Source of the DNA: Paenibacillus sp. GP183
GTDB taxonomy: Bacteria; Bacillota; Bacilli; Paenibacillales; NBRC-103111
Length of the DNA: 64,000 bases
Reading direction: 5' to 3'
Assembly: GCF_900104695.1 (NCBI RefSeq)
Contig: NZ_FNSW01000001.1
Span: 248,001-312,000, forward strand
In this document: in pieces, positions 34,028-43,243 of the stretch
Layout of the letters: the number at the start of each line of letters is the position of its first letter
Position numbering within the stretch: the stretch's first letter is position 1
Program-made: the position numbers and the translations under genes
The notes under the pieces: model-generated
Databases searched by the model: none
Told to the model about the DNA's origin: nothing
Seen by the model: only the letters and a program-made list of their open reading frames with translations

Positions 34028-34444
34028 TTATAAGGAAGAAGGTTTGAACATTTGCTTGGAACAATATTCGATGATATCGCTTCTGCGAACAATACCAATG
34101 AATTTATCTGAATCGTCTACAACCGGAACAAAATTTTGCACTTTGGCCAAATCAATCAGGTCATCCATTTCAGCATGAATATGCACGGGTTTATTCACTA
34201 TGCGCAAGGGAACTTCATTCAGCAAATGCCTGTGGGCATTCTCAAATCCGATATGCTCATTGTTTTTCAAAAACCAGAGAAGATCACCCTCGGTAACCGT
34301 CCCTACATACTGGCCTTGTTCCGTAAGGATGGGTACAGCCGTATAACGATGGAATTCCATGCGTTCCAAAATTTGACGCAAGGTCGCTTGCAGGGTAGTC
34401 GTGATAACATCCTTCTTGGGCAATAAAAAAAAGGCTATGTTCAT
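34028..34444 (-). CDS. Stand-alone CBS-pair protein
   Basis: 138 residues made of two CBS motifs: about 8-60 (TAVPILTEQGQYVGTVTEGDLLWFL) and 75-130 (NFVPVVDDSDKFIGIVRRSDIIEYC). Such proteins bind adenine nucleotides; some in Bacillales bind c-di-AMP. Ligand not determinable here. Confidence 0.85.
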   Translation of the reverse strand: MNIAFFLLPKKDVITTTLQATLRQILERMEFHRYTAVPILTEQGQYVGTVTEGDLLWFLKNNEHIGFENAHRHLLNEVPLRIVNKPVHIHAEMDDLIDLAKVQNFVPVVDDSDKFIGIVRRSDIIEYCSKQMFKPSSL

Positions 34445-34589
34445 GTCAAAACTCCTTTTGCAAATACTTCATTGTTCATTGTACCAAAAAAACGCTTCAA
34501 ATCGAAATGTGCTTGGTTGGACAAGTTTCCTCTTTGTGGGATATGATCAAAAAGACATTCAAGATACATAGAGAAGGGACATCCGACTA

Positions 34590-35033
34590 ATGGAAATCAT
34601 ACGCGTAACTGGTCAACATGAATTGGAGCAATGCTTTATCATCCGTAAAAAGGTTTTTGTTGAAGAGCAAAAAGTACCGCATGATCTAGAAATGGATGAA
34701 AAGGACGAATCTCCGGAAGCTTGCCATCATCTGCTTTTGCTGGATAACGGGATGCCAGTTGCAACGGGCCGCTGGTATAAGTATAATCCGCATACAGCGA
34801 AGCTTCAAAGAGTAGCTGTGCTTCAAGCTCACCGCGGACAAAGTTTGGGCAAGCAAATGATACTGGCTATGGAGCAGCATGCCAGGGAGCATGGATGTAA
34901 GGCAAGTATCCTCGATGGACAGTGTCATGCAGAGGAATTTTATTTGAAGCTCGGCTACATCATAACATCAGCTGAACCGTTTTATGATGCGGGTATTTTG
35001 CATCACAGAATGGAAAAGGCGCTTCAAATATAA
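34590..35033 (+). CDS. GNAT-family N-acetyltransferase (YjcF/ElaA type)
   Basis: 147 residues. RKKVFVEEQKVP at the N-terminus is the signature of the YjcF/ElaA group; the acetyl-CoA loop is RVAVLQAHRGQSLGKQMI. AGAAGGGAC precedes the ATG. The 3' end overlaps the convergent histidine kinase gene by 10 bp. Substrate unknown. Confidence 0.85.
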   Translation: MEIIRVTGQHELEQCFIIRKKVFVEEQKVPHDLEMDEKDESPEACHHLLLLDNGMPVATGRWYKYNPHTAKLQRVAVLQAHRGQSLGKQMILAMEQHAREHGCKASILDGQCHAEEFYLKLGYIITSAEPFYDAGILHHRMEKALQI

Positions 35034-36646
35034 GCTGCTTGAATAAATTCCGCATCATTGTCATCGTACACAACAGGTAAAGTAATTGTGAAGGTGGTCC
35101 CTTGATGGAGCACACTTTCAACTCCCATTGTGCCTTGATGATCCTGAACAATTTTATGGCAAATGGCTAATCCCAGTCCTGTTCCACTTTCTTTCGTCGT
35201 ATAAAAGGGATGGAAAATCTTTTCCAGTTGGTCCGAGGGTATGCCTTGTCCATTATCCTGGACGATCAAGATCGCATGATGGTTTTTCCGGAAAAGACAC
35301 AGGTTAACGATACCTTTTTCCTGTATCGCTTCATAGGCGTTTTTGACTAGATTAAGCAGCAGCTGCACCATTTTGTCCTGATCCATAATGACATGGATCG
35401 GCTCTTTGGGGTGCTCATAATGAAGCTGATGGCCCAGCTTGGCTGCTTCGGACTCTGTCAAGGAGATTACGCGCAGGATGCAGTCATGTAAGGATTGAAC
35501 GCGAAATTGCGTGGCATGCGGTTTGGAAAACTGCAAAAATTCCGCAGTTAAATCACTCATCCGATTAATTTCATCCATGATCAAGGCATACCAATTTTCA
35601 ATGTTGTAACCGTTAGCCTTGGAGATTTGCAAAAAGCCTTTGACCGTCGTCAGGGGATTGCGAATCTCATGAGCCATTCCGGAAGCCAATTCACCCACAA
35701 CACGCAATTTTTCCGATCGCAGCATATGCTCCTCGCGTTTTAGCCACATCTCCCTTTTCATCATAAATAAATGGTGCTCGGCTACAAGGATTAATTCATC
35801 TTTGGTTTGGCCATTCATAGGGAAAGCGGCGATCCCGTATGTAATTTGGATACCCGTCAGCTTGGGCAGTTCATTTTCGAGCAGATGCCTGGCAGTCGTC
35901 AATGATTTGTCTTCATCGGTCACGGGAAGCACCATGGCAAATTCGTCACCGCCATAGCGGGATATAATCAGGGTATCTTTAAATAAGATTTTGAGCAGTT
36001 CTGCAACTTGTTTAAGAATCATGTTCCCTGCTTGAAAGCCTCTGGAGTTATTGAGCGATTTCAAATCCGTACAATCAATGAGAACCAATAAGAAAGGCAA
36101 GTCTTTTGCGGCAAAGTCCTCCAGCTTGCGATGAAATTCACTGTAATTGTAAAGCCCAGTCAGAGTGTCCTGCGTTGAGAGGAATTTTTTTTCTTTTTTT
36201 AGCAATTCCGTTTGCTTGACAGCAGAGAAAATCGATCGGGTAAGAAAAGCGGTTGCCAAGAAGTTCACCAAATTCATAATCTGGAAAAACATGATCATGG
36301 TGGAAATTTCTTTTTTCAGAACGAAAAAAGAAGTAAACATATAGAACAATGCATAAGTAAGTGACAGAACCATGGTTTTCCGGCGATTCTCTTCTGCATA
36401 TGTGTCTTTCACCATGGCTAGCAGATATAAGGGCTGACACCAATTCGACTGTGAAACTACATGAAAACAACAAATTAGAAGTAAGCGAACCCACGGTGCC
36501 CATGCCGGAAGAATAGAAAGCCTTATGCTCAGAATAAACAAAAGTAAACAAAATATCAAAAAGAACGGCATGGAAGTTTCCTGCATGAAGATCGAGGACA
36601 CGGTGAACAGACATGCATATACATATAAAATGAAATTTAGAAACAC
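35024..36646 (-). CDS. Membrane GGDEF-histidine kinase fusion
   Basis: 540 residues: about five N-terminal spans (1-140), GGDEF domain around residues 155-290 with an intact RYGGDEFA (232-236), HisKA with H326 in MAHEIRNPLTTVKGF, and HATPase with NLVKNAYEAI, DNGQGIP and GTGLGLAI. The kinase part matches Spo0F-type sporulation kinases. A diguanylate cyclase joined to a histidine kinase is uncommon; since the GG(D/E)EF is intact, both activities may exist, or the GGDEF may sense GTP. No RxxD inhibitory site is obvious. No adjacent response regulator. Confidence 0.88.
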   Translation of the reverse strand: MFLNFILYVYACLFTVSSIFMQETSMPFFLIFCLLLFILSIRLSILPAWAPWVRLLLICCFHVVSQSNWCQPLYLLAMVKDTYAEENRRKTMVLSLTYALFYMFTSFFVLKKEISTMIMFFQIMNLVNFLATAFLTRSIFSAVKQTELLKKEKKFLSTQDTLTGLYNYSEFHRKLEDFAAKDLPFLLVLIDCTDLKSLNNSRGFQAGNMILKQVAELLKILFKDTLIISRYGGDEFAMVLPVTDEDKSLTTARHLLENELPKLTGIQITYGIAAFPMNGQTKDELILVAEHHLFMMKREMWLKREEHMLRSEKLRVVGELASGMAHEIRNPLTTVKGFLQISKANGYNIENWYALIMDEINRMSDLTAEFLQFSKPHATQFRVQSLHDCILRVISLTESEAAKLGHQLHYEHPKEPIHVIMDQDKMVQLLLNLVKNAYEAIQEKGIVNLCLFRKNHHAILIVQDNGQGIPSDQLEKIFHPFYTTKESGTGLGLAICHKIVQDHQGTMGVESVLHQGTTFTITLPVVYDDNDAEFIQAAYI

Positions 36647-36775
36647 TGTATCATCTCCTGAGTGTTTTAAACCTTGATATCGAGCATTCAGCCATTTACA
36701 CCCACGTCATAATTTCTCTATACACTCATGAAATCCCTGCATTTTCCTTTTTGCTTAAAAATGTGAGAAGCCAGA

Positions 36776-36811
36776 AAAAAAAGAACCCTTAGGAGGAAAA
36801 CCAATGGGTTC
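36776..36811 (-). terminator. Rho-independent terminator of the MBL gene
   Basis: On the minus strand GAACCC ... GGGTTC with a 17-base loop and then eight or more T. Confidence 0.7.
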
Positions 36812-36819
36812 AAAATATG

Positions 36820-37569
36820 CTAAGTACCGAAAGAGTAAACTTCATGCTGCTTCAAAAAGGTCATTTGGCCGGCACGGTCTATGTAATTTTCCATCTCATC
36901 TTCATAATGCATTAAGTAAATTTTGGAATGAACCTCAGTCGGCAAGGTTAAGAGCTGTTCCAATGTGGCATGGACGATAGCCGGACCTTTCAGCTGGCAA
37001 TCATGAAGAATGTAGGAGCATTTGCGTTTGCCCAGCACCTCATCCAGCAATAAGCCAGGAATAAATTGAATGTCTGCACTGTAAAAGACAGAATCATTGA
37101 TAAACAGGGAGTAGCTTGTTTTGGTGGGAATATGTGTGGTTTCGATTATTTCTATGGAAAGTCCATCATGAAGCATGCTCTTGACGCCTTCTTCCAATAA
37201 AATTAAATCAAAGAAATCAGACAAGCTCGTCAAATTTTCGCCTGCGTTTTCCAGCCCGCCGCGGAGTGTATTTTCCCATAGCTTATGTGCAAGAAGAGCA
37301 GGAACGAACAGCTTGATTTTTTTACGGTATTTGTAATAGAGCCGAAAGGCTGCTTCCTCAAGGCCGCCAACATGGTCGGCGTGGATGTGAGTAATTAAAA
37401 TACCGTCAATTTGATCGAATCCAAGGCCTAACTCATAAAGCGACTTTGAAGCTGTGAAACCGCAATCTATTAACAATTTAAACTCATTGCTTATTAGGAG
37501 CGCATTTGTATTATAATATTTTTTGGCAAATGCGCTGCCGGTTCCAATCATTTGAATTTGAAAACTCAT
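36820..37569 (-). CDS. MBL-fold hydrolase, RNase Z/YhfI-like
   Basis: 249 residues with GTGSAFAKKYYNTNALL, then HIHADHVGGLE (HxHxDH complete), ETTHIPTKTSYSLFI, and SADIQFIP with the metal Asp. Smaller than RNase Z and without the flexible arm, closer to small-molecule or uncharacterised MBL hydrolases. Cytosolic. Single-gene unit. Confidence 0.8.
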   Translation of the reverse strand: MSFQIQMIGTGSAFAKKYYNTNALLISNEFKLLIDCGFTASKSLYELGLGFDQIDGILITHIHADHVGGLEEAAFRLYYKYRKKIKLFVPALLAHKLWENTLRGGLENAGENLTSLSDFFDLILLEEGVKSMLHDGLSIEIIETTHIPTKTSYSLFINDSVFYSADIQFIPGLLLDEVLGKRKCSYILHDCQLKGPAIVHATLEQLLTLPTEVHSKIYLMHYEDEMENYIDRAGQMTFLKQHEVYSFGT

Positions 37570-37686
37570 TCAGTTGCCCCCAGTTTCGACAAAAGTCGTG
37601 CTTTTTCTAATGTAGCATGGGATAGCTCTGAATATCAATACTTATATGAAAACACTTTCGAACAGCTGAATGCAGGGTTATACTAA

Positions 37687-38616
37687 ATGAAGCAGGTATC
37701 CAAGAGGGGTGCAAGAATAAAGATGATCTGGATTGTTCTCATAGTTTTATTGCTGTTGATGGCCGGATGCTTGGGGATTTCCGGGTTTGTGGGCTGGAAG
37801 CTGACACATCCATTGCGGCTGCCTCTTGATGATTCCCCTGAAAATTATGGTTTGACGTATCAGGAAATTGAATTTACGAGCAGAACGCTGGATGTTAAAC
37901 TGGCTGGCTGGCTGCTTACTTCAGCCAATCAAGATTCTGATTCGCCTATGACCCTTATTTTATCCCATGGCTATGCCGGTACACGATTGGAAAAAGGATT
38001 GCCTGCATTGTCGCTAGCCAAGAGGCTTGTCGAAGCCGGCTATACCGTACTGATGTTTGATTTTCGCAATTCCGGGCTCTCCAGCGGTCAAATGACTACA
38101 GTCGGCTTCTCGGAAAAGCAGGATCTGCTTGGAGCCATTGATTGGGTGCGCGAACATCAACCTGGCAAGATCGGCCTTATTGGATATTCCATGGGTGCTA
38201 CTACATCATTGCTTGCAGCCGCAGAAGCGCCGGATATCGCGGGCGTAGTCGCAGACAGTCCTTTTAGCCAATTAAAATCTTATTTGAGTCAAAATTTATC
38301 TGTTTGGTCGAAGCTGCCTAACTTCCCATTTACATGGCTAATCTTAACCATTCTTCCACGCCTGACGGGTATTGATCCGCACCAGGTTGATGCCTTAATT
38401 GCAGTCCAGCAAATCTATCCGAGACCCGTGCTTTTCATTCATAGTCAGGACGATATGGCCATCCCTTTTACGCAAAGTGAGAAGATGTGGAGGATGCATC
38501 AGGATCGGTTTGAGTTCTGGAAAACTGAGAAAGCCGGCCATGTGGGAACCTATCAATTGTATACTCAGGAATATACTTCCAGATTGCTCGCTTTTTTTGA
38601 ACATTTGCGAAATTAA
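37687..38616 (+). CDS. Membrane-anchored alpha/beta hydrolase
   Basis: 309 residues: N-terminal span (MIWIVLIVLLLLMAGCLGIS), then an alpha/beta hydrolase with SHGYAGTR oxyanion region, nucleophile in GYSMGA, Asp in HSQDDMAIP, His in KAGHVG. Related to YqkD-like and BEM46-like hydrolases. Substrate unknown. Faces the outside if the N-terminus is inside. Confidence 0.85.
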   Translation: MKQVSKRGARIKMIWIVLIVLLLLMAGCLGISGFVGWKLTHPLRLPLDDSPENYGLTYQEIEFTSRTLDVKLAGWLLTSANQDSDSPMTLILSHGYAGTRLEKGLPALSLAKRLVEAGYTVLMFDFRNSGLSSGQMTTVGFSEKQDLLGAIDWVREHQPGKIGLIGYSMGATTSLLAAAEAPDIAGVVADSPFSQLKSYLSQNLSVWSKLPNFPFTWLILTILPRLTGIDPHQVDALIAVQQIYPRPVLFIHSQDDMAIPFTQSEKMWRMHQDRFEFWKTEKAGHVGTYQLYTQEYTSRLLAFFEHLRN

Positions 38617-38685
38617 TCGCAACTCTTCGATTCTCGAGGCGTATAAAGATGCACAAAGAATCTTGAAAGGGTTGGAGGTAAAGGT

Positions 38686-39306
38686 ATGAAGGTTCAACGA
38701 TTGTTTACCTTGATGCTGGTAATATTTGTACTTAGTACGGCTACCGTCGTGGCATCATCGTTATGGGGAGATTTTGAAGGTTACAGCAAAGCCAGGTTAA
38801 ATGTCAATGGGGAGACACAGTATTTTTCCAGTTCGGATGTTCCGGCTTTCGTTGTGAAAGGCAGTACGGTCCTGCCGCTGCGTTCTCTGGCAAGCTCACT
38901 TCAAGCATTGGTTCAATGGGATAGCGGCAATCAAACGATTTCCTTGTTTAAACCGAATGTGCACATGATTCTGGTTCGCGATATCGGCAAGGACAACAGC
39001 ATGGAACAGCCTTTCGGCGTTGTCAAGCAGGGGAAACGAATTGATTTTGTCGTATTTACTCAGGTTGACAATTTAAAGGCGAATCTCTCTTCCGTGCGGG
39101 TTTCTATAACCACTCCGAGCGGTCAGTCTGCGGTTACTTCGGTAGAAAAGTCGATTAGTGAGCAGAAACAAACGTTCTGGTGGCCTTTGGCTTTCAAAAA
39201 CGTTTCGTTTGATGAGAGCGGCATCTATACAGTTAAATTTTCAATGATGCTGGAAGGCGACAGCTCCTATACGGTAGTTGCAGAAAAGCAAATTTCGTCC
39301 GAATAA
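38686..39306 (+). CDS. Secreted protein with copper-amine-oxidase-N-like domain
   Basis: 206 residues: signal peptide (1-24), then ARLNVNGETQYFSSSDVPAFVVKGSTVLPLRSLASSLQA and VQWDSGNQTISL, the stalk domain abundant in Paenibacillus exported proteins. C-terminal half is an Ig-like beta region. AAGGGTTGGAGG precedes the ATG. Probably wall-associated; role unknown. Confidence 0.75.
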   Translation: MKVQRLFTLMLVIFVLSTATVVASSLWGDFEGYSKARLNVNGETQYFSSSDVPAFVVKGSTVLPLRSLASSLQALVQWDSGNQTISLFKPNVHMILVRDIGKDNSMEQPFGVVKQGKRIDFVVFTQVDNLKANLSSVRVSITTPSGQSAVTSVEKSISEQKQTFWWPLAFKNVSFDESGIYTVKFSMMLEGDSSYTVVAEKQISSE

Positions 39307-39400
39307 TAGCTGTTTGGCCAGATGCAGGACGTTTGACCTCTTTCCATGAAAATGTTACGATACCTAGGAAAACAATTTCAGACGAAATGAGGTTCTGCCA

Positions 39401-39718
39401 GTGAGCGATCATGAGCACAATCATTCACACGGTCCTGACTCTGACCACGACTCCGAGCAAGGCGAGGATGTTTTTGTTGTAACCGACGAAAACGGAAAAG
39501 AACATGAGATGGTCATGGTATATACGTTTGAATCGCAGGATCATGCGTATGCTGTCCTTTTGGATCGCAACGATCCCGACGCCGATGGTGTTATCTTCCG
39601 CATTGAGGAAGAGAATGAGGAAGCTTTCCTGGTGAACATTGAAGATGAAGCCGAGTGGGAGCGTGTCGTAACGATTTACAATGAAATCATTGCTCAGGAA
39701 ACGGATGAAAACAATTAA
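39401..39718 (+). CDS. DUF1292 protein with His/Asp-rich N-terminus
   Basis: 105 residues from a GTG start after ATGAGGTTC. Residues 1-25 are HDHEHNHSHGPDSDHDSE-like and might bind metal; the rest (VFVVTDENGKEHEMVMVYTF... YAVLLDRNDPDADGVIFRIEEE) is the DUF1292 domain found in YrzB. Strongly acidic. Function unknown. Confidence 0.85.
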   Translation: MSDHEHNHSHGPDSDHDSEQGEDVFVVTDENGKEHEMVMVYTFESQDHAYAVLLDRNDPDADGVIFRIEEENEEAFLVNIEDEAEWERVVTIYNEIIAQETDENN

Positions 39719-39724
39719 CTACAT

Positions 39725-39767
39725 AAAAAAAAGCCCATGCGGAAGTTTGTTCCCGCGGGGCTTTTTT
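39725..39767. terminator. Bidirectional terminator
   Basis: AAAAAAGCCC / GGGCTTTTTT with an inner GCGG/CCGC extension; T-runs on both strands, between two convergent genes. Confidence 0.85.
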
Positions 39768-39773
39768 GTTGGT

Positions 39774-40193
39774 TCACTTTCTTGGATTGAAATACATGAC
39801 CCGACCATTGAATAAATGCAGCTCCGCTTTGAGATCTTTCCCCAAATGCTTGCAAAGCTCATTGCCCTTGCTTTTGTCGCCATGGGTGGCATCATCGGGA
39901 AGAACCACCTGGATAAAATGCCGTTCCTCGTCATTCTCCTGCTTACTGCCCACACCGAAAACAATGTATTTGTACAGCGAATTAATACCCTTCAGATAAA
40001 ACCATTCATTCTTTCCTTCGGGCTTTGATTCAAAGGTGTAAGGAAATCCGGCTTCGTCGTAATCCCAGCCCAGCTGTTTGGCAGTTTGGGCAAGCTGTTC
40101 CCGGTAATGCATAAGCTTGTCCTTTACCTCATCCAGGGTAAGAGAGGGGACCGATGATCCTGATACTAATTTGATATACGCGCTTTGACCCAT
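39774..40193 (-). CDS. DUF1885 protein
   Basis: 139 residues. SAYIKLV... and the conserved run YKYIVFGVG...HFIQVVLPDDATHGDKSKGNE, ending LFNGRVMYFNPRK, are hallmarks of DUF1885. The frame opens at 40220 but the methionine at 40193 gives the family start. Small soluble protein of Bacillales with no known role. Confidence 0.85.
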   Translation of the reverse strand: MGQSAYIKLVSGSSVPSLTLDEVKDKLMHYREQLAQTAKQLGWDYDEAGFPYTFESKPEGKNEWFYLKGINSLYKYIVFGVGSKQENDEERHFIQVVLPDDATHGDKSKGNELCKHLGKDLKAELHLFNGRVMYFNPRK

Positions 40194-40281
40194 TCTCTGA
40201 TAAGCACCTCCAACCATCACAATGTCACAAATATCATAGCATCGGGAGCATGGTTTTACAATAATTACTATCTTGTCACCG

Positions 40282-41751
40282 TTAGAAGATAGCTTGGGTT
40301 TCCACGATGACCTTCACATTTTGAACACTGCGGTCCTCGGGACCCTTCACTGGGAGGCCTACATCCACATGATCAACGATGTAGTTGATCAGATCTTGGG
40401 TGATCACTTCTCCCGGCAGCAATATGGGAATTCCAGGAGGGTAGACATATATGAACTCGGCTATGATGCGGTCAGCGGACTCCTTGAAAGGGATGGTTTC
40501 GGTTTCACCATAAAAAGCGTCACGAGGTGATAAGGTCAGCTGGGGGATATCCGGCACTTCGATGACCACCTCATTGATTTTGGCCGGATTGAAATTAAGC
40601 TCGGCAAATTCCTTCAGGGCCTTAATCAGGGTGACCACATTGTCCATGATATCTCCGGGGGTGACGAAGCAAAGGATGTTATACATATCACTGAGCTCGA
40701 CTTCAATATTGTAAGTATCTCTTAACCAATTCTCTGCGTCGTATCCGGTAATGCCCAGCTTTCTAACATGGATGCACAGCTTGGTAGCGTCATAATCGAA
40801 AGTCGCTTCAGTTCCGAGTATTTCTTCGCCGAAGCAATAGAGGCCTGGAATTTCATTAATATGTTTCCTCGCATAATCAGCAAGCGCTAGCGTTTGTTCA
40901 GCGAGTGCTCTTCCGTTCAGCGCCAAATGTCTGCGTGCTGTATCCAGAGAACCCAATAATATATAAGACGTTGATGTTGTTGTAAGCATACTGATAATCG
41001 TCTGAATCCTTTTGGGATTGACACGGTTTCCTTTGACATTGAGTACAGAGCTTTGTGTCAAGGAACCACCCAGCTTGTGAATGCTTGTTGCAGCCATATC
41101 CGCTCCCGCTTCCATGGCAGATAGCGGCATTTTCTCATGAAAATGAATCAATGAGCCGTGAGCTTCATCCACCAGCACTGGCATATGGTAGCTGTGAACA
41201 AGCTCGACAATCTCTTTCAGATCGGCGCAGACACCGAAATAAGTCGGATTGATGACGAGGACAGCTTTGGCATCCGGATGCTTTTCCAGCGCTCTGCGCA
41301 CGGACCGAGTGGTGATTCCGTGATCAATCCCCAGATTTTTATCCCGGGCAGGAGAAATAAATACCGGTTTGGCGCCGATAAATATAATAGCAGCCATAAC
41401 AGATTTGTGGACATTGCGAGGAACGATAATTTTATCGCCCTGTGAGCATACCGTCATAATCATGGTCATGATCGCACCACTGGTGCCTTGGACGGAGAAG
41501 AAAGTGTAGTCGGCGCCATAAGCATCGGCTGCAAGCTGCTGCGCTTCTTCAATGATACCGGTTGGTTGATGAAGGTCATCCAGCGGTGCTATATTAATAA
41601 GGTCGATGGACAAGGCATTATCTCCAATAAAGGAACGAAATTCCGGATCCATGCCGACACCTTTCTTATGTCCTGGAATATGAAATTGAATCGGATTTTT
41701 CTCAGCATGACGGAGCAGAGCGGAGAACAGGGGTGTCTGATGATGATCCAC
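40282..41751 (-). CDS. speA: Arginine decarboxylase, PLP-dependent (SpeA type)
   Basis: 489 residues, the length of B. subtilis SpeA. Fold-type I decarboxylase: FHIPGHKKG at the N-terminus, PLP Lys K226 in SIHKLGGSLTQSS, Asp in VDEAHGS (195-199). Converts arginine to agmatine for polyamine synthesis; lysine decarboxylase is the alternative, since these families are close. No speB/speE nearby. Confidence 0.82.
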   Translation of the reverse strand: MDHHQTPLFSALLRHAEKNPIQFHIPGHKKGVGMDPEFRSFIGDNALSIDLINIAPLDDLHQPTGIIEEAQQLAADAYGADYTFFSVQGTSGAIMTMIMTVCSQGDKIIVPRNVHKSVMAAIIFIGAKPVFISPARDKNLGIDHGITTRSVRRALEKHPDAKAVLVINPTYFGVCADLKEIVELVHSYHMPVLVDEAHGSLIHFHEKMPLSAMEAGADMAATSIHKLGGSLTQSSVLNVKGNRVNPKRIQTIISMLTTTSTSYILLGSLDTARRHLALNGRALAEQTLALADYARKHINEIPGLYCFGEEILGTEATFDYDATKLCIHVRKLGITGYDAENWLRDTYNIEVELSDMYNILCFVTPGDIMDNVVTLIKALKEFAELNFNPAKINEVVIEVPDIPQLTLSPRDAFYGETETIPFKESADRIIAEFIYVYPPGIPILLPGEVITQDLINYIVDHVDVGLPVKGPEDRSVQNVKVIVETQAIF

Positions 41752-41923
41752 CTGGGCATCTCTTCCTTTCTAATATGGATTTGTCGAATGTTGCAACAAA
41801 CAAACTGAGTATAACAAAATAGAGTTGGGATGCAAGTGAATTTTTGAAAATAGTTTGCGCAGCAGGGGGCTACACTAACAAAAATGCTCTATATAGGAAG
41901 CTGCTTGTCGGGAGGATAGACGA

Positions 41924-43213
41924 ATGAAGCTGCTGCAATCTTTGAAGGACAGCCGCATTATATCGCCTTTTGTATTGAAATTATTGTTCATTATGCTTGT
42001 GGTCGAATTCGTCAAAGGCGCACTGCTGCTAACGATACTCCCAGTATATATGAAAACGGCGCTGAACGCGTCTGCCTTTGTGATCGGATGGACGCTTGCG
42101 GCACAATACATTGGCGATAACATCCTGCGCACACCAGTAGGCTGGATTATAGACAAGATCGGCTATCGAACAACGATGCTCAGCGGCGTGATTATAACCC
42201 TGCTTTCCGTTGTCATTATAGCTACGACATCCGAGTACATTTGGACCATAATCGCTTGCACCTTGCTGGGGCTTGGTACGGCGCCGTTATGGCCATGTGT
42301 GGTAACTGGGTCCACCGAGGTTGCAGGAGATGAAGCCAAGGGTACGATCATGAGTGTTGTTTATATGGCTTGGTTATCCGGCGTGGGTCTCGGACCCGTC
42401 GTGATTAATTTTTTCATACTTGACTCGGACTATCATTTGGCTTTTCGCCTCATCGTCGGCTGCACTCTTGCAGTTGTGCTAGTTGCTTTTTTGCTGCCGA
42501 GAAAAGCTCCTGGGCAGACCGAAAAAGCATCATCTGCAGGCCCGGGATTGCTGCCCAAACAGCCGCAAAAAAAAGTGCAGTCGTCAACTAAAAAAGCGGT
42601 GTCAAGCAGAAAGGAAAGAATAATCAATTACTATCGTGAAGTCAAACGATCCATGTCGGTTAGCCCGCTTTTATTTCCCGCCATGTTCGCCCAATCCTTT
42701 GCGCTCGGAATTTTAACTCCAATCCTGACATTATATGCCAAGGAAATTTTGAAGCTCAGCTCGAGTCAATACAGCCTGTTTCTCATTGTCGGCGGGATCG
42801 TCACTGTGATCTTTCTGATTCCTGTAGGTAAGCTTGTGGACCGCTTTGGGATTCGATGGTTTTTGACGGTTGGCCTTGCCATCAGTTCGGCAACTCTGCT
42901 GATTTTTACAAGTATTCATTCATTAACCTTATTATATGTGTTTGTTGCTCTGTTAGGGCTTGGATATGCTTTCATGATTCCTTCCTGGAACGCTTTGATT
43001 GCTTCTGCGATACCTCCGGATAAACGCGGGGCCGTATGGGGTTTTTTTCTGACCATTGAAGGAAGCGGCATGATTGTCGGACCGATTGTTTCCGGCAAGC
43101 TTTGGGATGTATATGGACCCCAGGCGCCTTTTTGGGTAAGCGGAATCGTCTTGATTGCATTACTTGTTCTTCAATTGTTCATTTCCACTCCCAAAAAAGT
43201 TGTGTTACGATAA
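41924..43213 (+). CDS. MFS transporter
   Basis: 429 residues, 12 spans with a central cytosolic loop rich in Lys/Ser/Gln (about 195-235). Motif A GWIIDKIGYRTTM after span 2 and its repeat GKLVDRFGIRWFL. GGGAGG precedes the ATG. Followed after 30 bp by a second MFS gene, so an operon. Substrate unknown. Confidence 0.85.
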   Translation: MKLLQSLKDSRIISPFVLKLLFIMLVVEFVKGALLLTILPVYMKTALNASAFVIGWTLAAQYIGDNILRTPVGWIIDKIGYRTTMLSGVIITLLSVVIIATTSEYIWTIIACTLLGLGTAPLWPCVVTGSTEVAGDEAKGTIMSVVYMAWLSGVGLGPVVINFFILDSDYHLAFRLIVGCTLAVVLVAFLLPRKAPGQTEKASSAGPGLLPKQPQKKVQSSTKKAVSSRKERIINYYREVKRSMSVSPLLFPAMFAQSFALGILTPILTLYAKEILKLSSSQYSLFLIVGGIVTVIFLIPVGKLVDRFGIRWFLTVGLAISSATLLIFTSIHSLTLLYVFVALLGLGYAFMIPSWNALIASAIPPDKRGAVWGFFLTIEGSGMIVGPIVSGKLWDVYGPQAPFWVSGIVLIALLVLQLFISTPKKVVLR

Positions 43214-43243
43214 TAAGAAACAAGCGCATGGGGGACAAGCACA

